NCBI RefSeq assembly: GCF_001275675.1
Contig: NZ_LITM01000001.1
Span: forward strand, 152,573-216,572
Length of the DNA stretch: 64,000 bases
Direction: 5' to 3'
DNA from: Lysinibacillus sp. FJAT-14745
GTDB lineage: Bacteria; Bacillota; Bacilli; Bacillales_A; Planococcaceae
Shown here: piece by piece, positions 25,935 to 34,723 of the stretch
Layout: each line of letters starts with the position of its first letter
Position numbering within the stretch: the first letter of the stretch is position 1
Program-made: the position numbers and the translations under genes
The notes under the pieces: model-generated
Database searches by the model: none
Told to the model about the DNA's origin: nothing
The model's input: only the letters and a program-made list of their open reading frames with translations

Positions 25935-26042
25935 AGTGAAAATTCGCGACACTCCTGTGGGAAGCAATCCGTCCGAGCTTTCTCAGATGCTATAGCATTT
26001 GAGGGGCTTGCGGGATTGCCCGTAGGAGGGTTGTGAATTTTT
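25935..26042. repeat. Intergenic hairpin repeat
   Basis: AAAATTCGCGACACTCCTGTGGG pairs loosely with CCCGTAGGAGGGTTGTGAATTTTT, and GGCAATCC/AGCAATCC-type segments surround CCGAGCTTTCTCAGATGCTATAGCATTTGAGG. The whole folds as one long hairpin, with AATTC/GAATT at its base. It is GC-rich for this genome. No second copy was found in the window. Confidence 0.55.
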
Positions 26043-26149
26043 TAAATTTCAAAAACTCTTTTGTTTTGACAATAAATAATAGAATACTTGCGAAATGGTT
26101 AATATATAAGTAGTATTTACAGTATCTGTGATAAAAGGAAGTGAAGAAA

Positions 26150-27232
26150 GTGACGAGGAAGGTTTGGTTTCAAGTAGGCGTAGGGGTTTTACTTGCTCTA
26201 CTAGTCATTAAATATTTTATAGAGATTCAATGGATTTTTTCGCCCCTTGTTATTATTTTAAAGGCTATTTTTGTACCTTTGTTGCTTGGCGGTGTTTTGT
26301 ATTATGTTACGGAGCCGATTCAAAGGTTTTTAGAGAAGAAGCTTGAATTTCCGAGATGGGCAAGTATATTAACGATAGTCATTGGACTAATAGCGCTTGT
26401 TGGTGGCTTTGGTTGGATCGTGGGTAATCCGATTTCAGTACAGGTAAATAATTTAGTGAAAAATATACCAATGATTAGTGCTAGTATTCAGGACGCAGCT
26501 GATTATGTGTTTAAAAACAAGGATAACTTCCCGCCACAGTTGAAAGATTTTATCGACAATATGGCAAATTCTGCGCAGCATTTTGCCGTTGTGGCAAGTA
26601 AGGGATTAGTATCGTTTTTACAATCAGTTGTATCAGTTTCTTTATTAGCTATTTTAATTCCATTTTTCTTTATTTTTATGTTGAAGGATCATGAAAAATT
26701 TGCGCCGTCAGTTTATAAATATTTTAGTGGTGAACGTCGTGAATGGGTGAAAAAAACGTTAAGTGAAATTGATAGTGTTTTACGTAACTATATTCAAGGG
26801 CAGCTGCAAATTAGTTTTTTACTAGCACTCATTATGTATGTCGGGTATTTAATTATAGATCTAGACTATTCGTTGCTACTTGTTATATTCGCGTTCTTTA
26901 TGAATATGATTCCGTTTATTGGACCATGGATCGCCTTTACCCCAGCACTGATTGTGGCTATTGTTCAGGATCCAGTGTTAGTCATATGGGTATCTGTTGT
27001 CACACTCGTGGCGCAGCAAATTGATAGTAACTTTATAACTCCTAATGTAATGGGGAAAACTCTCGATATACATCCGTTAACTGTTATTACAGTTATTTTA
27101 GCAGCAGGTAATATTGCAGGCTTCATCGGAATTATCATTGCTGTACCATTTTATGCAGTATTAAAAGTGATCGTATCCAATATTTATGATGAACGTAACG
27201 TGATTAAGAAAAAGGTTACGAAGTCAGTATAG
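26150..27232 (+). CDS. AI-2E-family transporter (YdiK/YhhQ-type permease)
   Basis: About 360 residues with about eight membrane segments. Family blocks include VPLLLGGVLYYVTEPI near residue 50, FFFIFMLKDHEKF near 180, NYIQGQLQISFLLALIMY and FFMNMIPFIGPWIAFTPA. Members move small molecules or ions; AI-2 export holds for only some of them. GTG at 26150 is preferred since AAAAGGAA lies ten bases before it; GTG at 26141 is only two bases from that RBS. It is followed after 11 bases by the Nudix gene, so the two form one operon. Confidence 0.85.
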   Translation: MTRKVWFQVGVGVLLALLVIKYFIEIQWIFSPLVIILKAIFVPLLLGGVLYYVTEPIQRFLEKKLEFPRWASILTIVIGLIALVGGFGWIVGNPISVQVNNLVKNIPMISASIQDAADYVFKNKDNFPPQLKDFIDNMANSAQHFAVVASKGLVSFLQSVVSVSLLAILIPFFFIFMLKDHEKFAPSVYKYFSGERREWVKKTLSEIDSVLRNYIQGQLQISFLLALIMYVGYLIIDLDYSLLLVIFAFFMNMIPFIGPWIAFTPALIVAIVQDPVLVIWVSVVTLVAQQIDSNFITPNVMGKTLDIHPLTVITVILAAGNIAGFIGIIIAVPFYAVLKVIVSNIYDERNVIKKKVTKSV

Positions 27233-27243
27233 GAGTCGGAAAA

Positions 27244-27867
27244 ATGGAACAAGAAATTGTGAAAGTTTTTAATGAACAGCATGAACAGATTGGGACAGCA
27301 ACGAGAGCAGAGGTACATGAAAAAGGACTATGGCATGAAACATTCCACTGTTGGCTAGTTAATGAGGACTATATCTATTTCCAAATCCGTAGTGCACAAA
27401 AAAAGGACTACCCTGGCTTGCTTGATATTACAGCGGCGGGGCATCTATTAGCCGAAGAGACAGTAGAATCAGGAATTCGTGAAGTGAAGGAAGAGCTAGG
27501 ACTCGATGTCAACGTACACGAATTTGTTAAAATGGGCATGACATCTTGTAGCATCGTTTCGGAAAACATGATAGATAATGAATTTTGCCATGTTTTTATA
27601 TATCCATTCAAGCATGATTGGGAATCATTTGAACTGCAGTATGAGGAAGTGTCAGGGGTCGTTCGAGCAAAACTTGATGAGGCAGAGGCATTCTTTTTAG
27701 GAGAAACAGCTACTCTGAATATTGAAGGCTATGAATATTTCCCAGATGGTCAACGAGCGAAAGTTGTGCGCCCAGTAAGTACAGCACAATTTGTCCCTTA
27801 CCGCGAACTATACGTTGCCCATGTTATTCAGTTTGTAAAAGATAAAATGTTTAATAAAAGACAATAA
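27244..27867 (+). CDS. Nudix hydrolase (IDI-like, YfcD type)
   Basis: A 207-residue protein. The Nudix box lies at about residues 67-88: GHLLAEET...REVKEELGL. It provides the Glu cluster for Mg2+. FHCWLV and FQIRSAQKKDYPGLLDI before it match the isopentenyl-diphosphate-isomerase-like Nudix branch. Most such proteins are diphosphatases of unknown substrate. RBS AGGAGTCGG precedes ATG, eleven bases after the permease gene. Confidence 0.85.
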   Translation: MEQEIVKVFNEQHEQIGTATRAEVHEKGLWHETFHCWLVNEDYIYFQIRSAQKKDYPGLLDITAAGHLLAEETVESGIREVKEELGLDVNVHEFVKMGMTSCSIVSENMIDNEFCHVFIYPFKHDWESFELQYEEVSGVVRAKLDEAEAFFLGETATLNIEGYEYFPDGQRAKVVRPVSTAQFVPYRELYVAHVIQFVKDKMFNKRQ

Positions 27868-27918
27868 TTTGTGAGGGGTGTCTGAAAAAGCTCATCATAA
27901 GAATTTTAGTATAATTGT

Positions 27919-28021
27919 AAAAGGTAAAATCCGCTTCTCTTTCTGTGTATAAAGGTATGAGCCGCATCGGTGTGCTCTTGCTTTATCCGCAGGGAGTTTT
28001 AAGTGGATTTTTTCACCTTTT
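27919..28021. repeat. Long inverted-repeat structure in a 420-base gap
   Basis: AAAAGGTAAAATCCGCTT at 27919-27936 pairs with AAGTGGATTTTTTCACCTTTT at 28001-28021, enclosing about 64 bases with a smaller GAGC/GCTC stem. It may be a terminator-like structure, a small RNA or a repeat remnant. No promoter was identified with confidence. Confidence 0.45.
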
Positions 28022-28117
28022 ATATTAGTTAATTATTAGGCTCTGGCTTTCGTAAATATACTACTATTTTTGTCTCATCATCAAAAGTTAGGGTTATTAT
28101 TTTTTAAAGCGTATGCT

Positions 28118-28192
28118 ATGTGAATAAGTTGATGGAGAATGGACGCCCCCAGGAAAGCGCCGGAACGGAAATCAACCTACACGTTATGGACA
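28118..28192 (+). repeat. Family A repeat, internally deleted copy
   Basis: ATGTGAATAAGTTGAT is joined to GGACGCCCCCAGGAAAGCGC, GGAACGGAAATCAACC and CACGTTATGG. Most of the left half is missing. Confidence 0.7.
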
Positions 28193-28289
28193 TCAAACTT
28201 TACCTTTAGTACTACCTATTTTACTTCGATATAACAGGAAAAATAAGTTATACTGTAAGGTAGATTGAATAGAAAAGGAGCATTTTTAT

Positions 28290-28754
28290 ATGCTAACATT
28301 TGAACAAAAACAAAACATCATTGAATCATTCCCTGGACTTACAAAAAAGGAAATTTCATTAAAACGCTTGAATTATCATTTTATGGATAGTCTTTATGAA
28401 AAGACAATTGTTGTGGAAAAGCTACACCCAAATGGTAACGGCTTTGTCTTTGTTGGTGACTTATTGCGCTATGAGGAAGAAGCAAACGATAAAGGCCTAG
28501 TGAATATTCGCGACTACGATGAACAACAGCTTCGTGTGATTATTGAAGATGCCATTCAATATTTATCGGAAGAAGAAGAGGAGCAAGGGCCAATCGAAGA
28601 GATGTGGCAAAATCGTGAAGGTATTCAATTAATGCTAGCTTGTGAGCAACGTTCTTGGAATGTTTATCATGGTGAAAATTTAGAGGAAGCCTTTGGCACA
28701 TATGATGCTGCGAAAGAATATTTACTAGAAGAGGGCTTTCGTAAAAAGAAATAA
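28290..28754 (+). CDS. Conserved-looking protein of unknown function
   Basis: A 154-residue soluble protein with no signal peptide or membrane helix. It contains an acidic run (YLSEEEEEQGPIEEMW) near the middle and ends in RKKK. Codon use resembles that of its neighbours, and RBS AAAAGGAG precedes ATG, so it is a real gene. No motif was recognised. It is followed after 22 bases by a small membrane protein and then an esterase-like gene, probably cotranscribed. Confidence 0.75.
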   Translation: MLTFEQKQNIIESFPGLTKKEISLKRLNYHFMDSLYEKTIVVEKLHPNGNGFVFVGDLLRYEEEANDKGLVNIRDYDEQQLRVIIEDAIQYLSEEEEEQGPIEEMWQNREGIQLMLACEQRSWNVYHGENLEEAFGTYDAAKEYLLEEGFRKKK

Positions 28755-28776
28755 GTAATACGGGGGATCATAACAA

Positions 28777-28968
28777 ATGAATGGGAAAAAAATAGTGGGA
28801 ATAGTTATTGTTGTTGTTATAGCGGTATGTTTATTTTCAGTATTTTCGATTACGAATTTTTACAAAAACCATAAGGAACAGCCAAATCTAGAAAATCGAG
28901 AAATTAATAAGTCAAAGAGCTTGAATTTAATTTTGCCACAGGCTACAATTATCTCGAATTCAAGATAA
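28777..28968 (+). CDS. Small single-pass membrane protein
   Basis: A 63-residue protein with one hydrophobic helix (about residues 5-26: KIVGIVIVVVIAVCLFSVFS) and a polar tail that would lie outside the cell. RBS GGGGGAT precedes ATG. Function unknown. Spacing to both neighbours is short, which supports one operon with the unknown gene upstream and the hydrolase downstream. Confidence 0.6.
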   Translation: MNGKKIVGIVIVVVIAVCLFSVFSITNFYKNHKEQPNLENREINKSKSLNLILPQATIISNSR

Positions 28969-28986
28969 TTGAGAGGTGGACTGTAA

Positions 28987-29598
28987 ATGCAGCACGTTTT
29001 TCATAAAGGAACAAATGAAATAAAACCAACTCTTTTACTGTTACATGGTACAGGTGGAAATGAACAAAGCTTAATGGGTCTTGCAAAGGAAATTGATGAT
29101 ACAGCAAGTATTTTAAGTGTCCGTGGAAATGTACTTGAAAATGGTATGCCGCGCTTTTTCCGTCGATTAGCGGAAGGTGTTTTTGATATAGAGGATTTAA
29201 TTTTCCGTACGAAGGAATTAAATGACTTTTTATTAGAGGCAGCACAGCAGTATGGCTTTGACCGAAATCGAGTTGTTGCTATCGGCTACTCTAATGGCGC
29301 GAATATTGCTGCTAGCCTATTATTCCATTATGAGGATGCTCTAGCAGGTGCAATACTGCATCATCCAATGGTGCCTAGACGTGATATTGAATTGCCTAGA
29401 CTTTCTTCGATCCCTGTCTTTATCGGTGCTGGAACGAATGATCCCATGTGTACCGCTCAGGAATCTGAAGACTTAGAGGCGCTTTTAACGTCAGCGGGGG
29501 CAGATGTGACAACTGTGTGGTTTAATTATGGCCATCAGCTTACAATGCCTGAGGTAGGAGCAGCAAAAGAATGGTACGACCGTATTTATTCAAAATAA
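28987..29598 (+). CDS. Alpha/beta hydrolase, phospholipase/carboxylesterase family
   Basis: A 203-residue cytoplasmic hydrolase. TLLLLHGTGGNEQSL carries the oxyanion loop. The nucleophile elbow is GYSNGANIA (Ser in GxSxG). The Asp is probably in GTNDPMC and the catalytic His in NYGHQLTM. It resembles MhqD/YodD of B. subtilis, associated with quinone stress, but no quinone dioxygenase gene is near, so that role is not supported here. RBS GAGAGGTGG. A bidirectional terminator follows. Confidence 0.88.
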   Translation: MQHVFHKGTNEIKPTLLLLHGTGGNEQSLMGLAKEIDDTASILSVRGNVLENGMPRFFRRLAEGVFDIEDLIFRTKELNDFLLEAAQQYGFDRNRVVAIGYSNGANIAASLLFHYEDALAGAILHHPMVPRRDIELPRLSSIPVFIGAGTNDPMCTAQESEDLEALLTSAGADVTTVWFNYGHQLTMPEVGAAKEWYDRIYSK

Positions 29599-29599
29599 G

Positions 29600-29656
29600 A
29601 AAAAATCCGCAACCTTTGTGAGGGAGAGTTCACAGAAGGTTGCGGATTCTTTTATT
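29600..29656. terminator. Bidirectional terminator between esterase-like and MMPL genes
   Basis: AAAAATCCGCAACCTT and AAGGTTGCGGATTCTTTT form a long stem between two converging genes, with A-run on one side and T-run on the other. It overlaps the last codons of the minus-strand gene. Confidence 0.85.
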
Positions 29657-31763
29657 TTTGCTTCTTTGCGAAAGGTAGCCACCAATTCCAATCCCCTAAG
29701 AGCTTCATAAGACTTGGAACGAGCATGAGACGAATAATCGTTGCATCGATGGCAACTGCAATAGCTATACCAACCCCAATTTGCTTCACAGGCATCACAT
29801 CAGTAAAAGCGAATGCCCCTGTTATAACAATCATAATAAGCGCTGCTGACGTAATGATACGGCTTGTAGAGGTAAGACCATCAATCGTGGCACGTGTATT
29901 ATCCGCCCCTTTTTGATATTCCTCTTGAATACGTGATATTAAAAAGACTTCATAGTCCATACTTAAGCCGAATACAAGACAAAATACAATTACTGGGATT
30001 ATAAGGACGATTGTACCTGCTTCAATACCCAAATGCCCGTATTGGAAAATATAGACGAGAATACCGAAGGCCGATGAAAGTCCAATGATATTCATAATAA
30101 TCGCTTTCAGTGGGATTAAAATAGAGCGGAAAGCGAGCATTAAAATAAAGAACGTTGAAACGATAATAATGGCTACAGCCAAGAAAATTTTACTAGAGAT
30201 TTCATCAAAAATTTCTTGATTGAATTTCGCATGACCTCCGAGAGCGAAGTCGACACCTAAATCTTTATCTTTCCATGTCCGTGCGAATTGTTGAGCAGTA
30301 GTTGATGATCCGGCTGCATCCAATGTAATTGGGATAAAGAGTTGTGTGTCCTTTGAAAACGTATTTAAAACTGGCTTTAATTGTTCTGCCACTTGAGGAA
30401 TTTTCAAAGAAGCCGTCAGTTCCTCAGGAGACTTAATGTTAGCCGTCGTATAAATGGTTGATACATGACTCACTAGAGGGTCATCAAGTAATTTTTCTTG
30501 AATATTGTAAATAAGCTCTCTTGCCTCACTATCTTCCCAACCTTCCTTACGCTCTGCTAGTAAATATAAAGTTGAGGTATCACTAAGTCCAAACGTTTTG
30601 TCTAATTGATCATAAGCTGTACGTGCATCATATTTTGTCGGTAATGAATCCACCTGAGGAATTGTAAGTTTAATATCCTTCAATGGCATCATACCAATAC
30701 CTAGTAATAATAAAGCCACAATAATGATGGTCACTGGATGCTTCATGACAAAGCCGGCAAAACCACGCCAACGATTTGCTCCACCAGGCTTTACACGTAA
30801 TAAACGCCATTTATTTAGGCGATCTCCTAATAGCATCATCGTTGCAGGTAGCAAGGTTAAGCCAGAAAGTACTGCAATTAATACAACAATTGTGCCTCCT
30901 AAAGCGATATTGTGAAAAATTTCAACGTCGATGACAATCATCGCACCTAAACCGATCATGACACAAACTGCAGAAAAGATGATAGAACGGCCAGCTGTCT
31001 GTATAGCCGTCTGAATAGCCTGTACAATGGATGAATGGGCACGTTCTTCACGATAGCGGTTTATAAACAACAAGGCAAAATCAATGCTTAATGCAAGTCC
31101 AAGCATTGGTACTATATTTAACACAAAAATCGATAAATTGACATTACCGCTAAACAAAGTCAAAATTCCAAACGCAGTTACAACAGTAACAACGCCGATA
31201 ATGATAGGTAAGATTGACGCTACGACAGTACCGAAAGCAAGTAATAGCACTATGATAGCGATTGGTAAGCCTATTGCTTCCGCTGATGCTAAATCCTTTT
31301 GACTTGCTGTATTGATGTCTGCTGAAATAACAGGACCGCCTGTAATGCTCACACCGTCATTTTCTATTAATGAACGGATGTCTTTCACAACATCGGGTAG
31401 GTGATCAACATTATTTTTAATATGAACCATGGCATAAGCTATACCATTTTTTTGCAAAGAGGGATCATCAAGCGGTGACTGGATGGAATGAATCTCCTTT
31501 ATTTTTTTTAACTTTTTTAAAGTTTCTTGAATTTTTTTATCGTCAGCTGGATTGAAGACGACCAAAATTGTATCAGAAGGCAAATCAAAGGTTTTTGCTA
31601 GTTCATTTGTTACGTAAGTATGATCTCCTTTAACGAAGAAACCGTCTCCATGAAGCTTACTTGGAAGTTGTATGGCGAATATAGCCATGGAAATAAAAAT
31701 TACGAACCATAAAGCTACGATAGCTTTAACGTGGGTTGTTATAAAAGTTGAAAAACTTTTCAT
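29652..31763 (-). CDS. MMPL/RND-superfamily membrane exporter
   Basis: About 703 residues with twelve predicted membrane segments in two halves, each with one large extracellular loop. This is the MMPL arrangement (YdfJ/YdgH-like). LSIDFALLFINRYREE in the first half and FGLSMDYEVFLISRIQEEY in the second carry the conserved Asp and Tyr of proton-coupled MMPL transporters. Substrates range from drugs to lipids. The frame is open upstream to 31847, but ATG at 31763 has AAGGAGG about 11 bases before it. No regulator gene is adjacent. Confidence 0.88.
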   Translation of the reverse strand: MKSFSTFITTHVKAIVALWFVIFISMAIFAIQLPSKLHGDGFFVKGDHTYVTNELAKTFDLPSDTILVVFNPADDKKIQETLKKLKKIKEIHSIQSPLDDPSLQKNGIAYAMVHIKNNVDHLPDVVKDIRSLIENDGVSITGGPVISADINTASQKDLASAEAIGLPIAIIVLLLAFGTVVASILPIIIGVVTVVTAFGILTLFSGNVNLSIFVLNIVPMLGLALSIDFALLFINRYREERAHSSIVQAIQTAIQTAGRSIIFSAVCVMIGLGAMIVIDVEIFHNIALGGTIVVLIAVLSGLTLLPATMMLLGDRLNKWRLLRVKPGGANRWRGFAGFVMKHPVTIIIVALLLLGIGMMPLKDIKLTIPQVDSLPTKYDARTAYDQLDKTFGLSDTSTLYLLAERKEGWEDSEARELIYNIQEKLLDDPLVSHVSTIYTTANIKSPEELTASLKIPQVAEQLKPVLNTFSKDTQLFIPITLDAAGSSTTAQQFARTWKDKDLGVDFALGGHAKFNQEIFDEISSKIFLAVAIIIVSTFFILMLAFRSILIPLKAIIMNIIGLSSAFGILVYIFQYGHLGIEAGTIVLIIPVIVFCLVFGLSMDYEVFLISRIQEEYQKGADNTRATIDGLTSTSRIITSAALIMIVITGAFAFTDVMPVKQIGVGIAIAVAIDATIIRLMLVPSLMKLLGDWNWWLPFAKKQK

Positions 31764-31829
31764 AGTAGGTACGATCCTCCTTTTAAAATAGTGTAAAGGA
31801 TGTGTCGCATTTTGTCGTGTGACAATGTA

Positions 31830-31862
31830 AAGACTCCTGTCCAACAAGGAACAGGAGTCTTA
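31830..31862 (-). terminator. Terminator of the pit operon (minus strand)
   Basis: AAGACTCCTGT and ACAGGAGTCTT form an 11-pair stem just after the pit stop codon. The T-run on the minus strand is short. Confidence 0.75.
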
Positions 31863-31875
31863 GTATGCAATCAAA

Positions 31876-32892
31876 TTAAAAGAATAGGGATAACAAAAAG
31901 TAAACAATAGCTGCCATAACTGCTGAAATGGGCATTGTAATAACCCAAGTAGTGACGATTTTACGCGCCATTCCCCAGTTTACACCACGAACACGCTGTG
32001 CAGAGCCGACGCCCATGATAGAGGAAGAAATAACATGTGTTGTTGATACTGGTAGGTGAATTAATGTAGCACCGAAGATAATGGATGCAGAAGCTAAATC
32101 TGCTGCAACTCCGTTTACAGGACGGATTTTCATGATTTTACCGCCGACTGTTTTAATAATTTTATAGCCACCAATAGAGGTACCAAGCCCCATTGCAGTT
32201 GCTGCTGCAGCTCGTATCCAAAAAGGAATTTCATCTCCTGTATGCAAACCACCAGCGATTAACGCCATGGTCATAATCCCCATTGCCTTTTGTGCATCGT
32301 TTGTACCGTGTGTAAAAGATTGAATGGCGGCAGTGAAAATTTGCAACGTACGGAAACCTTTATTCGTACGATATAAATTTAAGTTTTTAAACCATAATTT
32401 AAACAGCGTCATCATAATAAAGCCAGCGCAAATCGCAAGGATTGGTGATAATACTAGGGCCATGATGATTTTAGTAAAACCGCCATAGTTTAGAACTCCG
32501 AAGCCAGCAGATGCAACTGCTGCACCAGCAATGGACCCAATCAGAGTGTGTGAAGAACTCGATGGAATACCGAAATACCATGTTAGTAAGTTCCAAATAA
32601 TAGCCGAAATTAATGCTGCTAAAATAACGACTGAGCCTGTCGTGTCTCCTTGAAAGGCATTTAAAGCAAATGGATCTACAATATCCTTAGTTAGAGCCTT
32701 TGCAACACCGACGAAAGTAATAGCTCCGATAAAGTTCATCGTCGCTGCCATCAAGATAGCTACGCGAGGTTTCAATGCTCTAGTGGAAACTGAAGTTGCG
32801 ATAGCATTTGCTGTATCATGGAAGCCATTGATAAAGTCAAATGTTAGGGCAAAGATAACGACCAGTACGGTTAGAATAATGATTGTGTTCAT
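31876..32892 (-). CDS. pit: Low-affinity inorganic phosphate transporter (PiT family)
   Basis: A 338-residue protein with about ten membrane segments and the duplicated PiT signatures: FINGFHDTANAIATSVSTRAL near residue 22 and FTHGTNDAQKAMGIM near 190. The family takes up phosphate as a metal-phosphate complex with protons or as Na+ symport. It follows the DUF47 gene by 20 bases on the same strand, the usual pairing in Bacillaceae. A PhoP/WalR-like direct repeat lies upstream of the operon. Confidence 0.93.
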   Translation of the reverse strand: MNTIIILTVLVVIFALTFDFINGFHDTANAIATSVSTRALKPRVAILMAATMNFIGAITFVGVAKALTKDIVDPFALNAFQGDTTGSVVILAALISAIIWNLLTWYFGIPSSSSHTLIGSIAGAAVASAGFGVLNYGGFTKIIMALVLSPILAICAGFIMMTLFKLWFKNLNLYRTNKGFRTLQIFTAAIQSFTHGTNDAQKAMGIMTMALIAGGLHTGDEIPFWIRAAAATAMGLGTSIGGYKIIKTVGGKIMKIRPVNGVAADLASASIIFGATLIHLPVSTTHVISSSIMGVGSAQRVRGVNWGMARKIVTTWVITMPISAVMAAIVYFLLSLFF

Positions 32893-32912
32893 TGTAAGTG
32901 CCCATCTCCTAA

Positions 32913-33533
32913 TTACGCGTTACGCATGATAATTGTTTCCATTGTATTTGCAACGTTTTGGCAATGATCAGCGATATCTTCAAGTTGTTCATATATATCT
33001 TTATATTTAATAAGTCGAATTGGATCTTTTTCATTTAAAAATAGTTGTTTAATAGACGAACGTTGAACTTCATCACATTCACGCTCATAATCTTTAATAA
33101 GAATTGCGTGTGGGCGCATGCCAATAAGATTCTTTTTCTTTAACTCTTCTGTTGCTTTAACAATTTCATCAGCACTTTTTGAAATATAGCCTAAGAAAAT
33201 ACGCATTGACTCGTCGACTTCAGTTAGAGAGAACATTTCAAAATGAGCGATACAATGCTCCGTACCATCTAATACGTCGTCCATACGAATGGCAAATTCT
33301 AAAATGTCTTCACGTTCGATAGGCGTCATAAATGATTTGTTTAGCATCACGATTAGTTCATGAATAAGCTTATCACCAGCTGTTTCGTAATTTTTCATAG
33401 TAATGCTAATCTCTTTTAGGTCAGCTACACTGTTAATACGAAAATCATTTGCGTAATGTACGGCCTCTCTCATATTCTCAGCAATTTTATGCAAAGCTAT
33501 AAAGAAAGGGTCTTGTTTTTTTGAGTTAAGCAT
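32913..33533 (-). CDS. DUF47/PhoU-like partner of PiT (YkaA-like)
   Basis: A 206-residue all-helical protein of the PhoU-related DUF47 family. DILEFAIRMDDVLDGTEHCIA and ADHCQNVANTMETII carry metal-ligand-like acidic and His residues. Such genes nearly always precede pit and are thought to control its activity. RBS GGAGGA precedes ATG. This is the first gene of the minus-strand phosphate operon. Confidence 0.9.
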   Translation of the reverse strand: MLNSKKQDPFFIALHKIAENMREAVHYANDFRINSVADLKEISITMKNYETAGDKLIHELIVMLNKSFMTPIEREDILEFAIRMDDVLDGTEHCIAHFEMFSLTEVDESMRIFLGYISKSADEIVKATEELKKKNLIGMRPHAILIKDYERECDEVQRSSIKQLFLNEKDPIRLIKYKDIYEQLEDIADHCQNVANTMETIIMRNA

Positions 33534-33810
33534 GTAAATCGAATCCTCCTGGATAAAATAAATTGGCCTCTAAACTTTACTATCATAACAAAATCTTTAA
33601 TTTATCTACATAAAATTCTTCTATTCTACAGTAAACTTTACAATTCTGTAATATACAATTTGTTCACAAAATAATAAAGGTATCGCTGTGTTTGTTTTTA
33701 TTAATACAGAAAAATGCCTTAAAGATAGGTTTTGTAAAGAAATTCCCCTCTGTTTAATACAAAAAGATACTATTTGGACATAAAATTTTGAATAAAGTTT
33801 CGAAATGAAT

Positions 33811-33827
33811 TGTAAAGAGAATGTAAA
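33811..33827 (-). promoter_or_regulatory. PhoP/WalR-type direct repeat
   Basis: Minus strand TTTACA-TTCTC-TTTACA, equal to plus strand TGTAAA-GAGAA-TGTAAA. It fits both the PhoP box (TTAACA-like repeats spaced by five) and the WalR box. It lies about 280 bases upstream of the DUF47-pit operon and about 210 upstream of the ABC gene. Nothing else stands out in the 500-base gap except a family A remnant near 33980-34003. Confidence 0.4.
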
Positions 33828-34035
33828 GAAATTGTTTTGTTAATAGTTTTCCATTTTCTTAAGAATATCTTCATTTTTATCCTTCAACTTTATTAAGAAT
33901 TCTTGCTTACAATGGAGAAGGCAGAGCTCATAACCATAAGTTTGGCATGACATTTATTAAAATACATGCCTTGTATATAAGTTGATCCGTTATGGTGATG
34001 AATCTAAAGAATGGAAAAGGGGCGTTTATTTAAAA

Positions 34036-34722
34036 ATGATTCAAGTCGAGAACTTACAACATACATTTTTAATTGGAAAGAAAGGCAAGGAAAAACAGGT
34101 TCCGGTATTAAAAGGTGTTAACTTTGAGGTGAAAAAAGGAGAGATAGTAGCAATTGTCGGGAAAAGTGGATCCGGTAAATCGACCTTATTACAAATATTG
34201 GCTGGATTTATGAAATCAGAACAAGGGTCTATTAAGGTAAACGGAAAGGAAATAGCTCATTTCACGGAAGCAGAAAGTGCAGCTTTTCGCTTGCAACAGT
34301 TCGGATTTATCTTTCAAAATTTTCAACTGATGCCAGGTTTAACAGCGTTTGAAAACATTGAACTACCTTTGAAGTTGCAAGGTATCAAGAAAGCTGAGCG
34401 TACAGAAAAGGTAAAAAAATTAATGGACAAGGTTGGTTTAACGGAGGTGGCTGACCATTACCCAAATGAATTATCGGGTGGTCAGCAACAGCGTGTTAGT
34501 ATTGCAAGAGCCTTAATTACAAATCCTCCTATTTTGTTGGCAGACGAGCCGACAGGAAGTCTTGACTCGGAAACGGAGCAAGATATATTGCTGCTCATTC
34601 AAAGTCTAAACCGTGAGCTTGGTTTAACATTTGTCATCATTACTCACGACGAGGAAGTAGCAACAATAGCTCATCGACGTTTCCGCATGTACGATGGGGA
34701 ACTTGTAAAGGAGGAAGAGTAA
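34036..34722 (+). CDS. ABC transporter ATPase, MacB/LolD type
   Basis: About 228 residues. Walker A is GKSGSGKST, then the Q-loop in FIFQNFQL, signature LSGGQQQR, Walker B ILLADEPTG and the switch His in ITHDEE. This is the LolD/MacB subfamily, which powers mechanotransmission or peptide and lipid export. ATG at 34036 gives the normal family N-terminus (MIQVENLQHTF); the open frame upstream of it is a family A repeat remnant. Only AAAAGGGG, about 14 bases away, is seen as RBS. It precedes its permease gene by one base. Confidence 0.9.
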   Translation: MIQVENLQHTFLIGKKGKEKQVPVLKGVNFEVKKGEIVAIVGKSGSGKSTLLQILAGFMKSEQGSIKVNGKEIAHFTEAESAAFRLQQFGFIFQNFQLMPGLTAFENIELPLKLQGIKKAERTEKVKKLMDKVGLTEVADHYPNELSGGQQQRVSIARALITNPPILLADEPTGSLDSETEQDILLLIQSLNRELGLTFVIITHDEEVATIAHRRFRMYDGELVKEEE

Positions 34723-34723
34723 C

